Below the pieces are notes generated by a model. That model was not told the DNA's origin, made no database searches, and was given only the letters and a program-made list of their open reading frames with translations. The translations under genes were made by a program, and so were the position numbers. Positions 44,742 through 54,495 of a DNA stretch of 64,000 nucleotides are shown here, piece by piece (positions within the stretch are counted from its first letter, which is position 1; each line of letters starts with the position of its first letter). The stretch comes from Silanimonas sp. (GTDB lineage: Bacteria > Pseudomonadota > Gammaproteobacteria > Xanthomonadales > Xanthomonadaceae), in contig NZ_JAPZQK010000016.1 in NCBI RefSeq assembly GCF_027530345.1, positions 1 to 64,000 of the forward strand, in the 5' to 3' direction.

Positions 44742-45758
44742 TTACCAGACCACTTCCGCCATCGAGCAGTTCAAGCCCGAACCGATGCCGAGCAGGGCAA
44801 TGCGCTTGCCCTTCTTCAGGCGGCCCATCTCCTTGAGCTTCGACAGCACGATCGGCACCGAAGCCGGACCGATGTTGCCGTGCTCGTGGAAGATGGTGAG
44901 CACTTTCTGCGGGTCGATGCCGAAGGTCTTCAGGAAGGCTTCGGTGTGGGCGCGCGAGATCTGGTGGATGACGAACTCGTCCATTTCTTCCACGGCCCAA
45001 CCCAGCGCCTGCTTGGCGGCGCCGAAGGTGAGCTGGGCCAGCTTGATGCCCTCGATCAGCAGCATCTTGGTGTCGGTCACCATGCGGTCGAGGTTGCCGC
45101 GGCAGAGGTGGCTCCACTGCGTGGCCGCGCGGGTGACGCCGCCGCGGTACTGCGGGCCGTCCGGCACCAGCTCGCGGCGGGCCAGCACCATGGCGGCGGC
45201 ACCACAGCCGAGCGTGAGGCTGGCGAACTCGTTGCGGAACTCGTCGTGCGTGATGCCTTCGCGGTTCAGGCGCTCGATCGTCTTCTGGTAGACGACGTTG
45301 GCGTTCTCGGCGTTGACGATCAGGGCGTAGTCGATCTCGCCGCGCTCGATCATCCGGCCGGCGATGTCCATGCCGTTGATGAAGGCGAGGCAGGCGTTCG
45401 CCACGTCGAAGTTCTGGCAGGTGTCCGGCAGGCCCAGCTGGCCCGAGACGATCGAGGCGACCGAGGGCTCGAGGAAATCACGCGAGACCGAGGTGTTGAT
45501 CAGGATGCCGATCTTGGCCGGGTCGATGCCGGCTTCGGCGATCGCCTTGCGGGCCACGTCGGTGGCGGCGTCGGCCGTGGGCTTGCCCTCGTCCCACAAG
45601 CGGCGCGAATTGATGCCGGCGACATCGCGCAGCACGTCGGTCTTGATGCCCAGGCGATCGAGCGTGGGCTTCAGGCGCAGGTTGATCTCATCGGACGACA
45701 GCGCGTGGGGCGCGTCGATATGGGCGAGACCGGCGATGGAGACGTGCTGGAACAGCAT
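44742..45758 (-). CDS. oleA: OleA, head-to-head acyl condensation enzyme
   Basis: This is a 338-residue thiolase-superfamily enzyme. The catalytic residues are visible: Cys123 in V-A-N-A-C-L-A-F, His265 in V-I-H-Q-I-S, and Asn295 in H-E-H-G-N-I-G-P-A-S. OleA joins two fatty acyl-CoA molecules to a 2-alkyl-3-oxo acid, the first step of long-chain cis-olefin biosynthesis. It is the first gene of oleABCD. It differs from FabH by an invariant E-N near the middle (A-E-N-A-N) and by the gene context. The stop is TAA, unlike most genes here, which end in TGA. Confidence 0.93.
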   Translation of the reverse strand: MLFQHVSIAGLAHIDAPHALSSDEINLRLKPTLDRLGIKTDVLRDVAGINSRRLWDEGKPTADAATDVARKAIAEAGIDPAKIGILINTSVSRDFLEPSVASIVSGQLGLPDTCQNFDVANACLAFINGMDIAGRMIERGEIDYALIVNAENANVVYQKTIERLNREGITHDEFRNEFASLTLGCGAAAMVLARRELVPDGPQYRGGVTRAATQWSHLCRGNLDRMVTDTKMLLIEGIKLAQLTFGAAKQALGWAVEEMDEFVIHQISRAHTEAFLKTFGIDPQKVLTIFHEHGNIGPASVPIVLSKLKEMGRLKKGKRIALLGIGSGLNCSMAEVVW

Positions 45759-45867
45759 GGGCAGGGACCCGGAGTAAACGAACTCCGGAGTTTAGCGCAG
45801 CCCCGGGCGCCCCGCTCCCGGGGCGCGTATGGACCCCCCCGATGGGGAGGGGCCCCCACGGCCCGGC

Positions 45868-46278
45868 TCAGTCTTCGCGGAGCGGCGTGACCTCGGCCTC
45901 GTCCTCGGGGAGGGCCTCCACCCGGGTGCCGGTGCTGGCCGGGGCGTTGCCGACCGCGCCGCCGCAGCGGAAGGCGGCCCAGCGCTGCTCGCCGTCCATC
46001 GGCTCGCTGATCGGCTGCACGGTGTCGGCGCCGAGGCCCGGGGCCTCGTTGCGGGCCAGCACTTCCAGCTCGTCACGCACCTTCAGGTCGTTGCGCTCCA
46101 GCGGGCCGAGGCGGTCCTTCACGGAAACGCCGATCTCGCCGCGCTTCTCACAGGTCAGGGTCTGGCCGGGGGCGACGACGCGGATGGTCTGCCCGCCGGG
46201 CTGGATCTGCACGAAAGTGCAGGCCGACAGGCCGGTGGCGAGGGTGGCGACCAGCAGCAGGGCGGGGGTGAGGCGCAT
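45868..46278 (-). CDS. DUF4156-type lipoprotein
   Basis: This is a 136-residue lipoprotein. The signal peptide ends in L-S-A-C near 17-20. The mature part has V-V-A-P-G-Q-T-L-T-C near 34-43 and a later A-F-R-C-G; the cysteine pair and the N-D-L-K-V-R-D-E-L segment fit the DUF4156/YjeI family. Function unknown. A hairpin upstream separates it from the M16 peptidase gene on the same strand. The oleA gene starts about 110 bases downstream on the same strand. Confidence 0.68.
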   Translation of the reverse strand: MRLTPALLLVATLATGLSACTFVQIQPGGQTIRVVAPGQTLTCEKRGEIGVSVKDRLGPLERNDLKVRDELEVLARNEAPGLGADTVQPISEPMDGEQRWAAFRCGGAVGNAPASTGTRVEALPEDEAEVTPLRED

Positions 46279-46305
46279 CGGGGCTCTCCAAGGTGTTCAG
46301 GAATG

Positions 46306-46333
46306 CGAACGCCCGGATTGTGCCGGGCGTTCG
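46306..46333 (-). terminator. Perfect hairpin, possible terminator after the M16 peptidase gene
   Basis: An 11-base perfect stem CGAACGCCCGG / CCGGGCGTTCG with a six-base loop lies 56 bases downstream of the M16 gene, on its transcript. No T-tract follows in the transcribed direction, so terminator function is not certain; it could instead protect the 3' end. Confidence 0.4.
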
Positions 46334-46388
46334 ATAAATCGGCGATGAGCCCGGAGGGCGCGAAAGCGCCCGCCGGGACCGCGACGGG

Positions 46389-49259
46389 TCAGCGGGCCGC
46401 CGTCGCGTCGCCCACCGGGTTGCCGTCGGCGTCGATGATGCGCACCTCACCCAGGCCGAGGGCCCGGACTTCGGCTTCGATCTTCGACAGGTCGCCGACC
46501 ACCACCCACGTCAGGGCCTTCGGGTCGAGCGTCTTGGCCGCTACGTTCACGCCGGTCGGGTCGAGGGCCTCGATGCGGCCGCGGCGCACTTCCACCCAGT
46601 TGTCCGGGCGGTTGTAGCGCACGATGCCGCCGATCTGGCCGAGCACCGCATTCGCCGTCTCGAACGAGCCCGGCAGGCTGCGGATCTCCGTGGCCTGGAT
46701 CTTCGCCACTTCTTCGGCGGTGGCCGGCTCGCTGCCGTCGGCGTAGGCGGCGATCTCGCGCTGCATTTCCTTCAGCGCGTCGGCGGTCTTGTCGATCTGC
46801 ACCGGCGCGAAGGCGATCCACGGGCGCTGGCCCTTGGCGCCCGAGCTGAAGCTGTAGGCCCCGTAGGCCCAGCTCTTGTCCTCGCGCAGGTTCATGTTGA
46901 GGCGCGAGCTGAACTCGCCACCGAGCACCGAGTTGGCGATGTCGAACTCCACCGAGCCGTCATCGGTCGTCGAGGGCGCGAGCTGGCCGGCGAGGATCGT
47001 GGCCTGGATGGCCCCCGGCTGGTCGACGAGGTGGACGCGCGGCGCGGTCGGCAGAGCGACCTCGGCGATCGTCGGCTGCGGCACCGGCGTGGCCGGGGCC
47101 TTCCAGTCGCCGAAGTGCTTCTCGAGGATCGGCGTGATCGCCTCGATCGTGGTGTCGCCGACGACGATCAGGGTGGCGTTGTCCGGGCGCACGAAATCGG
47201 CGTGGTAGGCCTTCAGGTCGTCGACCGTCAGCGAGGCGATGGAGGCCTCGGTGCCCGAGCCGGAGAACGGGATCGCGTAGGGATGGCCGGCCCCGTACAT
47301 CAGCGGCGGCAGCAGGCGGTTGGCCAGCGCGTTCGGGCGGGCTTTCTCCTGCTTGATGCTGGCCAGCCACTGGGCGCGGACGCGCTCGATGTCGGCCTCG
47401 TCAAAGCGCGGGCGGCGCAGCATGTCGGCGTACAGCGCGACCGACGCGTCGAGGTTCTCGGTGAGCGCCGAGAGGAAGGCGCTGCTGTCATCCAGCGCGG
47501 CCGAGCTGCCGAGCTGGGCGCCCAGCGACTCGACGCGATCACCGAACTGCAGGGCGTCGTAGTCACCGGCGCCCTCGTCGAGCATGCCCATGGCGAAGCT
47601 CGAGGTGCCGAGCTTGCGGCCTTGGTCGGCCGCGAAACCGCCGCCGAACAGCATGTTCATCTGCACCACCGGCAGGCCGGGGCGCTCGGCGACGACGAGC
47701 TTGATGCCGTTCGACAGCGTGGCGCGCTGCAGGGCCGGGAAGCTCAAGCCCGGGAACCTGGCCGGCATCGGCGGGCCGGCGCTGCGATCAACGCTGCTGG
47801 CGACGGTGGTGAACGTCGGATCGACGGCCGGGATCGGCGGCGAGACGTAGCCTTCGCGGGCCGTGCTCTCGTCGACCACCAGGGCCGGGCGGTCGCCCGG
47901 CGTGACCAGCAGGGTCAGGTCGCCCTGCGCCAGCCAGGCCTTGCCGGCGGCCTGGACGCTGGCCGGCGTGGCGGCATCGAGCGTGTCGAGGTCGTTGCGA
48001 TAGCAGCCCGGGTCGCCGGTGAACACGGTGCACTCGGCGAGTACGTCGGCCTTGCCGCCGAAGCCACCGATGCGCTCGACGCCACGGATGAAGCCGGCCT
48101 TGAACACGGTGCGGGCCTGGTCGATCTCGGCCGCGGTCGGGCCCTCGGCGAGCAGCTTGGCCATCTCCTCGTTGACGATGGCTTCGACGCGCGCCGGGTC
48201 GACGCCCTGCTTGATGTCGACCTGCAGCATGAACATGCCGCTGAGCTGGCTGCCCCACGAAAAGGCGCTGACGCTGTCGGCCAGCTGCTCGCCGAACACC
48301 AGGCGCTTGTCGAGCCGCGAGCTGCGCGAGCCGGCCAGAACCTGCGCGAGCAGCGAGAGCTTCTGGGCCTCGGCGGTGCCGAACTGCGGCGTGTTCCAGG
48401 TGCGGTACAGGCGCGCCTGCGGCACGCGGTCGCTCATCTCGAAGCGCGTGCTTTCGGTGCGGGCGGCCACGTTGAGGGCCGGCTGCGGCATGGTCGGGCC
48501 GGCCGGGATGTGGCCGAAGAACTGCTCGGCCTTGGCCTTCGCCGTCTCGACGTCGATGTCGCCGGCCAGAACGAGCACGGCGTTGTTCGGGCCGTACCAG
48601 GCCGAGAACCAGCGCTTCACGTCTTCGATGGATGCGGCGTTGAGGTCGGCCATCGAGCCGATCACGCCCCAGCTGTAGGGGTGGCCTTCCGGGTAGCGCT
48701 TCTCGGCGAGGAAATCCCGGACGCGGCCATAGGGCTGGTTCTCGCCCTGGCGCTTCTCGTTCTGCACCACGCCGCGCTGCTCGTCGAGCAGGTCTTCCGA
48801 AATCGCGCCGGCGAAGTGGCCCATGCGGTCCGACTCCATCCACAGCGCGAGGTCGAGCGCGGTGGTGGGCACGTTCTGGAAGTAGTTGGTGCGGTCGTTG
48901 TTGGTCGTGCCGTTCTGGTCGGTGGCGCCGACCTGCTCGAAGGGCTCGAAGAACTCGCCCTTCCAGTTCTCCGAGCCCTGGAACATCAGGTGCTCGAACA
49001 AGTGCGCGAAGCCCGTGCGGCCCGGCTCCTCGTCCTTGCTGCCCACGTGGTACCAGACGTTGACCGCGACGATCGGCGCCTTGCGGTCGGTGTGCACGAC
49101 CACGCGCAGCCCGTTCGGCAGGGTGAAGGTTTCGTACGGGATCTGGACATTGGTCTCGGCCGGCGCGGCGGGGGCGCTGCCGGCGTCGGAGGCGGGCTGG
49201 CAGCCGGCCAGCGCGAGCGAGGCCGCGAGGGCGATGGCGAGGGGGCGAAGCAGGGGCAT
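46389..49259 (-). CDS. M16-family zinc metallopeptidase lipoprotein, tandem domains
   Basis: This is a 956-residue secreted peptidase. The signal peptide ends in L-A-L-A-G-C near 15-20. The first half has the inverted zinc motif H-x-x-E-H (in H-L-F-E-H-L-M-F) near residue 80 and the distal glutamate around D-E-Q-R-G-V-V-Q-N-E. The second half repeats the M16 fold but has lost H-x-x-E-H, the usual active plus inactive arrangement. Such proteins cleave peptides in the periplasm. A much longer open frame runs upstream in the same frame, but the ATG used gives a complete lipoprotein signal. The next gene upstream is divergent. Confidence 0.92.
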   Translation of the reverse strand: MPLLRPLAIALAASLALAGCQPASDAGSAPAAPAETNVQIPYETFTLPNGLRVVVHTDRKAPIVAVNVWYHVGSKDEEPGRTGFAHLFEHLMFQGSENWKGEFFEPFEQVGATDQNGTTNNDRTNYFQNVPTTALDLALWMESDRMGHFAGAISEDLLDEQRGVVQNEKRQGENQPYGRVRDFLAEKRYPEGHPYSWGVIGSMADLNAASIEDVKRWFSAWYGPNNAVLVLAGDIDVETAKAKAEQFFGHIPAGPTMPQPALNVAARTESTRFEMSDRVPQARLYRTWNTPQFGTAEAQKLSLLAQVLAGSRSSRLDKRLVFGEQLADSVSAFSWGSQLSGMFMLQVDIKQGVDPARVEAIVNEEMAKLLAEGPTAAEIDQARTVFKAGFIRGVERIGGFGGKADVLAECTVFTGDPGCYRNDLDTLDAATPASVQAAGKAWLAQGDLTLLVTPGDRPALVVDESTAREGYVSPPIPAVDPTFTTVASSVDRSAGPPMPARFPGLSFPALQRATLSNGIKLVVAERPGLPVVQMNMLFGGGFAADQGRKLGTSSFAMGMLDEGAGDYDALQFGDRVESLGAQLGSSAALDDSSAFLSALTENLDASVALYADMLRRPRFDEADIERVRAQWLASIKQEKARPNALANRLLPPLMYGAGHPYAIPFSGSGTEASIASLTVDDLKAYHADFVRPDNATLIVVGDTTIEAITPILEKHFGDWKAPATPVPQPTIAEVALPTAPRVHLVDQPGAIQATILAGQLAPSTTDDGSVEFDIANSVLGGEFSSRLNMNLREDKSWAYGAYSFSSGAKGQRPWIAFAPVQIDKTADALKEMQREIAAYADGSEPATAEEVAKIQATEIRSLPGSFETANAVLGQIGGIVRYNRPDNWVEVRRGRIEALDPTGVNVAAKTLDPKALTWVVVGDLSKIEAEVRALGLGEVRIIDADGNPVGDATAAR

Positions 49260-49397
49260 GGGCGAGCGTCCGCGGTGGATGATCCTTGGAGCGTAACCGG
49301 CCACCGCGGCGCCCACCCCTGCCGGATGGCATGGCCTCACGCCGTCCTTCGCTTTTGTTGACACTCGCGCCACCGCCAGAATGCCCAAGATGGCGCC

Positions 49398-50126
49398 ATG
49401 AGCCTCTCCTCGCCCGCACCACCCGCCCGCCGCCGTGTCCTCGTGACCGGGGCCTCCCGCGGCCTCGGCCTCGAATTCGTGCGGCAACTGCTGGCCCGCG
49501 GCGACGCCGTGCTCGCCGCCTGCCGCCGCCCCGGGGAGGCCGCGACCCTCGCTGCCCTGGCTGGCGAGCACCCGGAGCGCCTGCAGGTGCGGGCACTCGA
49601 GCTGACCGATCCGGCCTCCCGCGCCGCCCTGCTCGACGACATTGCTGCCAACTGGGGCGCCATCGACCTGTTGATCAACAACGCCGGCGTGCTGGCTTCG
49701 GGGGAGCGCTTCGGCCAGCTCGACGCCGCCACCTTTCGCACCGCCTTCGAGACCAACACGCTGGCACCGCTGCTGCTCGCCGAGGCGGCGACGCCGCTGC
49801 TGGCCAAGGGCCGCGCCCCCGCGGTCGCCTGGCTGAGCTCGGTGCTGGGCTCGATCGGCGCGACGCAAAGCTTCTACACCCCGAGCTACGCGGTCTCGAA
49901 AGCCGCGTTGAACATGGCGGTGCGGTTGGCGGCGATCCCGATGGCGGAGCAGGGCATCCGCAGCGTCGCCCTGCACCCGGGGTGGGTGAAGACCGGCATG
50001 GGTGGCCCTGCTGCACCGCTGGAGGCACCGGAATCGGTGAGCGGGATGCTGCGGGTGATCGACACGCTGCCGGCCGATGTCCGCGGCGACTTCATCGACT
50101 ATTCCGGGGAGACCTTGCCATGGTGA
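49398..50126 (+). CDS. Short-chain dehydrogenase/reductase (C-factor-like)
   Basis: This is a 242-residue SDR. The cofactor loop T-G-A-S-R-G-L-G lies near 17-24, the N-N-A-G motif near 92-95, a serine in W-L-S-S-V-L near 137-142, and the active-site Y-A-V-S-K near 161-165. The substrate cannot be assigned; the pattern is close to the CsgA/C-factor group. It overlaps the next gene by seven bases, so they are probably co-translated. It is divergent from the M16 peptidase gene. Confidence 0.88.
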   Translation: MSLSSPAPPARRRVLVTGASRGLGLEFVRQLLARGDAVLAACRRPGEAATLAALAGEHPERLQVRALELTDPASRAALLDDIAANWGAIDLLINNAGVLASGERFGQLDAATFRTAFETNTLAPLLLAEAATPLLAKGRAPAVAWLSSVLGSIGATQSFYTPSYAVSKAALNMAVRLAAIPMAEQGIRSVALHPGWVKTGMGGPAAPLEAPESVSGMLRVIDTLPADVRGDFIDYSGETLPW

Positions 50127-50926
50127 TGCGCCCATCCAAACTGCGTCGCGCTCGCCCCATCGGCATGCTGGCCGCGGGTCTTTTCTTCGCCGCGCTGCCG
50201 GCGTCGGCCGCCTATCGCGAGGAGGTCGGCCTCGCCGCCGACCTCGACAGCGGCGAGGCCCTCTACCGGGAGCAGCACCTGATGCGCGCCGCGCCGGATG
50301 GCGGGTTGTTGGAGCGGCTGGTCGTCTACCGCTGCGTTGACGGCACGCCGTTCGCGCGCAAGCGCGTCGACTATCGCGGTGCCGCGGCCGCGCCGTCCTT
50401 CCAGTTCGAGGACGTGCGCAGCGGCTACCGCGAAGGCGTGTCGCGCACCGGTGGCGCCCCTCGCGTCTTCGTCGATCGTCCCGACGCCGAACCACAGCAG
50501 GCGCCGCTCCCCGAGGGCAATCTCGTCGCCGATGCCGGCTTCGACCAGTGGGTGCGCCGTGAATGGCCGCGCCTCACGGCTGGCGAGAGCGTGCCGATGG
50601 CCTTCCTCGTGCCGTCGCGCCTGACCAGCTACGACTTCAAGGTGTACGAGGTCGAGGGTGACGAGGTTGATGCTGCCGGTGATCGGCGCTTCCGCCTGCG
50701 CTTGGGCGGCCTGCTGGGCTGGATCGCCCCGCACATCGACGTGGTCTACGCCGAGCGCGACCAGCGCCTGCTGCGTTTCGAGGGGCTGTCGAACCTGCGC
50801 GACGACGCCGGCGACGATCCGCTGAAGGTGCGCATCGAGTTCCCCGAGCCCCCGAAGGCGGCCGATGCCGAGGCGTTCTCGCGCCTCGCCGCCGAACCGC
50901 TTCGCGCTTGTCGCGTCGGCGCCTGA
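50120..50926 (+). CDS. Exported hypothetical protein
   Basis: This is a 268-residue protein with a signal peptide (R-P-S-K-L-R-R-A-R, a hydrophobic core, P-A-S-A-A near 26-30). The mature part is rich in charged residues and beta-strand-like stretches; no known catalytic motif is seen. GGGGAG lies nine bases before the ATG. Another ATG two codons later would give a one-base TGATG overlap with the SDR gene and is equally possible. I do not recognise the family; periplasmic location is the only firm inference. Confidence 0.7.
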   Translation: MVMRPSKLRRARPIGMLAAGLFFAALPASAAYREEVGLAADLDSGEALYREQHLMRAAPDGGLLERLVVYRCVDGTPFARKRVDYRGAAAAPSFQFEDVRSGYREGVSRTGGAPRVFVDRPDAEPQQAPLPEGNLVADAGFDQWVRREWPRLTAGESVPMAFLVPSRLTSYDFKVYEVEGDEVDAAGDRRFRLRLGGLLGWIAPHIDVVYAERDQRLLRFEGLSNLRDDAGDDPLKVRIEFPEPPKAADAEAFSRLAAEPLRACRVGA

Positions 50927-50978
50927 CAGCGCGCGTCGACGCGGCGATACTCGCGGCCTTCGCGGCCGCCTGATCGCC

Positions 50979-51458
50979 ATGTTCCACGTCGTGCTGTTCC
51001 AACCCGAGATCCCGCCCAACACCGGCAACGCGATCCGCCTGTGCGCGAACACCGGCGCGACCCTGCACCTGGTGCGCCCGCTGGGCTTCGACGTCGACGA
51101 CGCCCGCCTGCGCCGCGCCGGGCTCGACTACCGCGAGTTCGCGACGATGCGCGTGCACGACGACCTCGATGCCTGCATCGCAGCGATCGGTCCGACGCGC
51201 TGGTGGGTGGTGGAGACCGGGGAAGCGACACGCTTCGACCGCGTCACCTATCGCGAAGGCGATGCCTTCCTGTTCGGTCGCGAGACGAGCGGCCTGCCCG
51301 ACGAGGTGCTCGCGCGATTCGTTGTCGGCGCGCGCATCGCGCTGCCGATGCGCGAAGGCAATCGCTCGCTCAATCTCTCCAACGCCGTTGCCGTTACCGT
51401 GTTCGAAGCGTGGCGGCAGTGCGGTTATGCCGGAAGTCACGGCGCGGCGGACGCTTGA
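50979..51458 (+). CDS. trmL: tRNA (cytidine/uridine-34-2'-O)-methyltransferase
   Basis: This is a 159-residue SPOUT methyltransferase. It has [12 protein letters not shown] near 9-20, the F-G-R-E-T-S-G-L-P motif near 99-107, and the C-terminal knot [14 protein letters not shown] near 126-139. TrmL methylates the wobble ribose of tRNA-Leu species. The length is that of E. coli TrmL (157). The frame is open further upstream, but this ATG yields the conserved N-terminus. Confidence 0.93.
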   Translation: MFHVVLFQPEIPPNTGNAIRLCANTGATLHLVRPLGFDVDDARLRRAGLDYREFATMRVHDDLDACIAAIGPTRWWVVETGEATRFDRVTYREGDAFLFGRETSGLPDEVLARFVVGARIALPMREGNRSLNLSNAVAVTVFEAWRQCGYAGSHGAADA

Positions 51459-51641
51459 GAAAACGCAGGGTCGCATCTTCCGCAACCGCAAGTCCCCGTG
51501 GTCAGCAACGCGCGGATTCAATGCCAATGCTGCGCTGAATGTTCACTCTTCGTTGGGTTGTCGCTGCGCTGCGCGGCTGTTTTTCTGTAGCCGTCGCCCA
51601 GCCCCGGCTTCGCGACTCCCCACACAAGAACGAGAAACGCC

Positions 51642-52169
51642 ATGAAGAAGACCCTGATTGCCCTCGCCCTCGTCGCCATGCTGCCGCTGTCGGCCAACGC
51701 CGCCGAGCGCAGCTACACCTACGTCGAAGGCACCTACAACAACATCGACAGCGATATCGATGGCTTCGGCGTGCGCGGCTCGGTCGAGTTCGCCGACACC
51801 GGCTTCTACGCCCTCGGCAACTACCAGAACTTCTCGGAGCGCGGCGCCGACGCCGACTTCTGGGAGCTCGGCCTTGGCTACGCCCTGAACCTCTCCGACA
51901 ACGTCGACCTGGTCGCCGAAGCGGCGCACACCGACCTCGACATCGTCGACGGCTATCGCGTGTCTGCGGGCGTCCGCGGCAACTTCACCGAGAACTTCGA
52001 GTACCTCGGCAAGGTGAACTACCGCGACGTCGACGCGTTCGGCGACGACTTCACCTACACGGCCGGCCTGCAGTACAAGTTCAGCCCGACCTGGGGCGTG
52101 ACCGGCGAAGTCGAGTTCGACAACGACGACGGCGAGATCTACACCGTCGGCCTGCGCGCCAGCTTCTGA
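51642..52169 (+). CDS. Ax21-like outer-membrane beta-barrel protein
   Basis: This is a 175-residue protein. The signal peptide M-K-K-T-L-I then A-N-A-A near 18-21 is clear. The mature part alternates polar and hydrophobic residues in short strands, contains S-Y-T-Y-V-E-G-T-Y near 24-32, and ends in phenylalanine, as outer-membrane barrels do. Size and the S-Y-x-Y-V-E start match the Ax21 family of Xanthomonas and relatives. Ax21 was once reported as a signal peptide in immunity and quorum sensing; those claims were withdrawn, so only a barrel role is assumed. A UUCG-loop terminator follows. Confidence 0.75.
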   Translation: MKKTLIALALVAMLPLSANAAERSYTYVEGTYNNIDSDIDGFGVRGSVEFADTGFYALGNYQNFSERGADADFWELGLGYALNLSDNVDLVAEAAHTDLDIVDGYRVSAGVRGNFTENFEYLGKVNYRDVDAFGDDFTYTAGLQYKFSPTWGVTGEVEFDNDDGEIYTVGLRASF

Positions 52170-52218
52170 TCCACCCGCGAGGACGCTGTCGTTTCCCGGC
52201 AGCGTTTCCGTCACCCGC

Positions 52219-52245
52219 AACGCCCGGCTTCGGCCGGGCGTTGTC
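52219..52245. terminator. Terminator between ax21-like and gpsA genes
   Basis: A perfect 10-base stem AACGCCCGGC / GCCGGGCGTT closes the stable TTCG tetraloop. It is 50 bases after the barrel gene and 17 bases from the end of convergent gpsA. A second, weaker hairpin (ACGCTG / CAGCGT, then TTTCC) lies just before it. The T-rich part is short, but the stem is strong. Confidence 0.7.
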
Positions 52246-52260
52246 GTTTCCGAGCGGCGC

Positions 52261-53289
52261 TCAGCGGTCGCGGAACAGGCTTTCCGGGTATTCCGGCTTC
52301 TGCTCGCGCGCCAGCAGTTCCTTGAGGCCTTCCACCGGCGTGATCTCGCCATGCAGCACGCGCTGCACCTGGTGGCTGATCGGCAGCTCGATGCCGTGGG
52401 CATCGGCTTGGCGCATCACTTCGTCGGCCGTCTGCACCGACTCGACGACCTGGCCGATGGCGGCCACGGCTTCGGCGAGGGTCTGGCCCTTGCCCAGCGC
52501 GAGTCCGAGGCGGCGGTTGCGCGAGAGGTCGCCGGTGCAGGTGAGCACCAGGTCGCCGACGCCGGCGAGGCCCATCAGCGTTTCCGGGCGTGCGCCGAGC
52601 GCGGCGCCGAGGCGCAGCATCTCGTTCATGCCGCGGGTGATCAGGCCGGCGCGGGCGTTGAGCCCGAGGCCCATGCCATCGGCGACGCCGGTGGCCACGG
52701 CCAGCACGTTCTTCATCGCGCCGCCGAGTTCGGCGCCGAGCATGTCGGTGCCGGTGTAGGCGCGGAACGCCGGGCCGTGCAGCTTCTCCGCCACGAGCTG
52801 GGCGAAGTCGGCGTCATCGGAATGCGCGGTGACGGCGGTCGGCAGGCCTTGCGCGACCTCCTTGGCGAACGACGGGCCGGTGACCACGGCCAGCGGCACG
52901 CCGCGGCCGAGCAGTTCGCCAGCGACTTCGTGCAGGAAGCGCCCGGTGCCGGGTTCGAAGCCCTTCGTCGCCCAGGCCACGCCGCAGCCTTCCGGGCGCA
53001 ACGGGGCCAGGCGGCGGATCGTCTCGGTAAAGGCGTGGCTGGGGGTCACCACCAGCAGCATCGACGCGGCGCGCACGGCCGCCTCGAAATCGGTGGTGGC
53101 GCGCAGGCTCGGCGGCAGCGCCACGCCCGGCAGGTAGCGGGTGTTCTCGTGGCGGGCGTTGATGCCCTCGACCTGGGCCGCGTCGCGGCCCCAGATCAGG
53201 GTGTCGTGGCCCTGCCGCGCCATCTGCGCGGCGAGGGCGGTGCCCCAAGAGCCGGAGCCCAGCACGGTGACGGTGGTCGTCGCGGTCAT
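52261..53289 (-). CDS. gpsA: Glycerol-3-phosphate dehydrogenase [NAD(P)+]
   Basis: This is a 342-residue enzyme that reduces dihydroxyacetone phosphate to sn-glycerol 3-phosphate for phospholipid synthesis. The cofactor loop G-S-G-S-W-G-T-A-L near 11-19 is present, then A-T-K-G-F-E-P near 107-113 and G-P-S-F-A-K-E-V near 137-144. Lys and Asp/Asn active-site residues sit in the helical C-terminal domain (K-N-V-L-A-V-A-T-G). It follows secB by 70 bases on the same strand, an order common in gammaproteobacteria. The 342-residue length is normal. Confidence 0.95.
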   Translation of the reverse strand: MTATTTVTVLGSGSWGTALAAQMARQGHDTLIWGRDAAQVEGINARHENTRYLPGVALPPSLRATTDFEAAVRAASMLLVVTPSHAFTETIRRLAPLRPEGCGVAWATKGFEPGTGRFLHEVAGELLGRGVPLAVVTGPSFAKEVAQGLPTAVTAHSDDADFAQLVAEKLHGPAFRAYTGTDMLGAELGGAMKNVLAVATGVADGMGLGLNARAGLITRGMNEMLRLGAALGARPETLMGLAGVGDLVLTCTGDLSRNRRLGLALGKGQTLAEAVAAIGQVVESVQTADEVMRQADAHGIELPISHQVQRVLHGEITPVEGLKELLAREQKPEYPESLFRDR

Positions 53290-53359
53290 GGGGGCGTCCT
53301 CTCGAAGCGGGGCGGTGCATCGCCCGGCGGGTGGGCCGGGCGGACGATCCAGTGGCGGA

Positions 53360-53860
53360 TCAGGCGTTGCCGACGGCCGGGGCGCTGGCCGACTTCAGCT
53401 GTTCGGCGCGGCGGCGCAGGCTCTCGGCGTAGATCGCCTCGAAGTTGATCGGCTGCAGGTAGAAGGGCGGGAAGCCACCGGCCTGGATCAGCTCCGACGC
53501 CATCTGGCGGGCGTACGGGAACAGCACGTTCGGGCAGTAGGTGCCGAGCATGAAGTCGAGGTTGCGCTCGTCGAAGCCGTTCAGGCCGAAGATGCCCGCC
53601 TGCTCGAGTTCGACGATGTAGACCGTCTTTTCGCCGAGCTTGCAGGTGAGATTGATGCCGAGGATGACTTCGTAGACGTCGTCCGCCAGCTTGCCGACCT
53701 TCTGGTTCAGATTGAGGTTCAGGTCGGGATTGCCCTGCTCGTTGAACACCATCGGGGTGCCCGGGGCCTCGAACGAGATGTCCTTGACGTAGATCTTCTG
53801 GATCGCGAACTGGGCCTGCTGGTCGGCGCCGGCGGCGCCCTGGATGTTTTCGTCAGCCAC
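53360..53860 (-). CDS. secB: Protein-export chaperone SecB
   Basis: This is a 166-residue homotetramer-forming chaperone that keeps preproteins unfolded for SecA. It contains [12 protein letters not shown] near 17-28, F-E-A-P near 30-33, and the C-terminal core N-V-L-F-P-Y-A-R with [13 protein letters not shown] near 125-137. The start is GTG with GGAG eight bases upstream. The final 25 residues, beyond the core, are variable. It lies between the rhodanese gene and gpsA on one strand. Confidence 0.95.
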   Translation of the reverse strand: MADENIQGAAGADQQAQFAIQKIYVKDISFEAPGTPMVFNEQGNPDLNLNLNQKVGKLADDVYEVILGINLTCKLGEKTVYIVELEQAGIFGLNGFDERNLDFMLGTYCPNVLFPYARQMASELIQAGGFPPFYLQPINFEAIYAESLRRRAEQLKSASAPAVGNA

Positions 53861-53974
53861 GGGTGGAACTCCGAATCAGAGAAAGGAATGGGTCAGCGCG
53901 CCAGTATCGCATGCGCCGGATTTCCGGATGGGGGCGCCGGAAGGGGAGGGCAAGGGGGCGGAAGCCCCGGTGGC

Positions 53975-54412
53975 TCAACGACCCTTGCCGACCGGCATCT
54001 CGGCCTGGCGCCAGCCGGCCAGCCCGCCGTCCAGCACGCTGACCTTGGTGAAGCCGGCCTTCTTGAGCTTCGCGGCGGCCCCGTGGGCGCTCATGCCGGT
54101 GCGGCAGGTGACGATGACCGGGCGCTCCTTGGCCTTCGACAGCTGCTTGTGCTTGTCCGGATCGAGGTCGGCCAGCGGCGCGGAGACCGAGCCGGGGATA
54201 TGGGCCTTGGCGAAATCGGCGGCCGGCGAGACGTCGACGACGAGGGCGTCCTCGCGGTTCATCAGCAGGGTGGCCTGCGCCGGCGACAGCCCGGCGATGC
54301 CGGACAGGCGGTGCTTCACCTCGGTGAAGATCACGGCCACCGTCAGGCCGGCGAACGCCAGGCTGAGCAGCGGAGAGGATTGGGCGAAGGCGGTGAGCTG
54401 GTCCCAGGACAT
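53975..54412 (-). CDS. Membrane-anchored rhodanese-domain protein
   Basis: This is a 145-residue protein with an N-terminal hydrophobic anchor near residues 12-31 and a rhodanese domain after it. The active-site loop is C-R-T-G-M-S, with the sulfur-carrying cysteine near residue 100. This is the YibN type, usually found next to secB and gpsA, as here. It may move sulfur or act in protein quality control at the membrane; the role is not settled. Confidence 0.9.
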   Translation of the reverse strand: MSWDQLTAFAQSSPLLSLAFAGLTVAVIFTEVKHRLSGIAGLSPAQATLLMNREDALVVDVSPAADFAKAHIPGSVSAPLADLDPDKHKQLSKAKERPVIVTCRTGMSAHGAAAKLKKAGFTKVSVLDGGLAGWRQAEMPVGKGR

Positions 54413-54495
54413 CGGGGCCTCAGGGGAACGGAAGGGCCGGCATTATCCGTCGGCCCGGGGCCGGCCACCAGCGCGGCGGCGGCCCGGCCAGGGAA

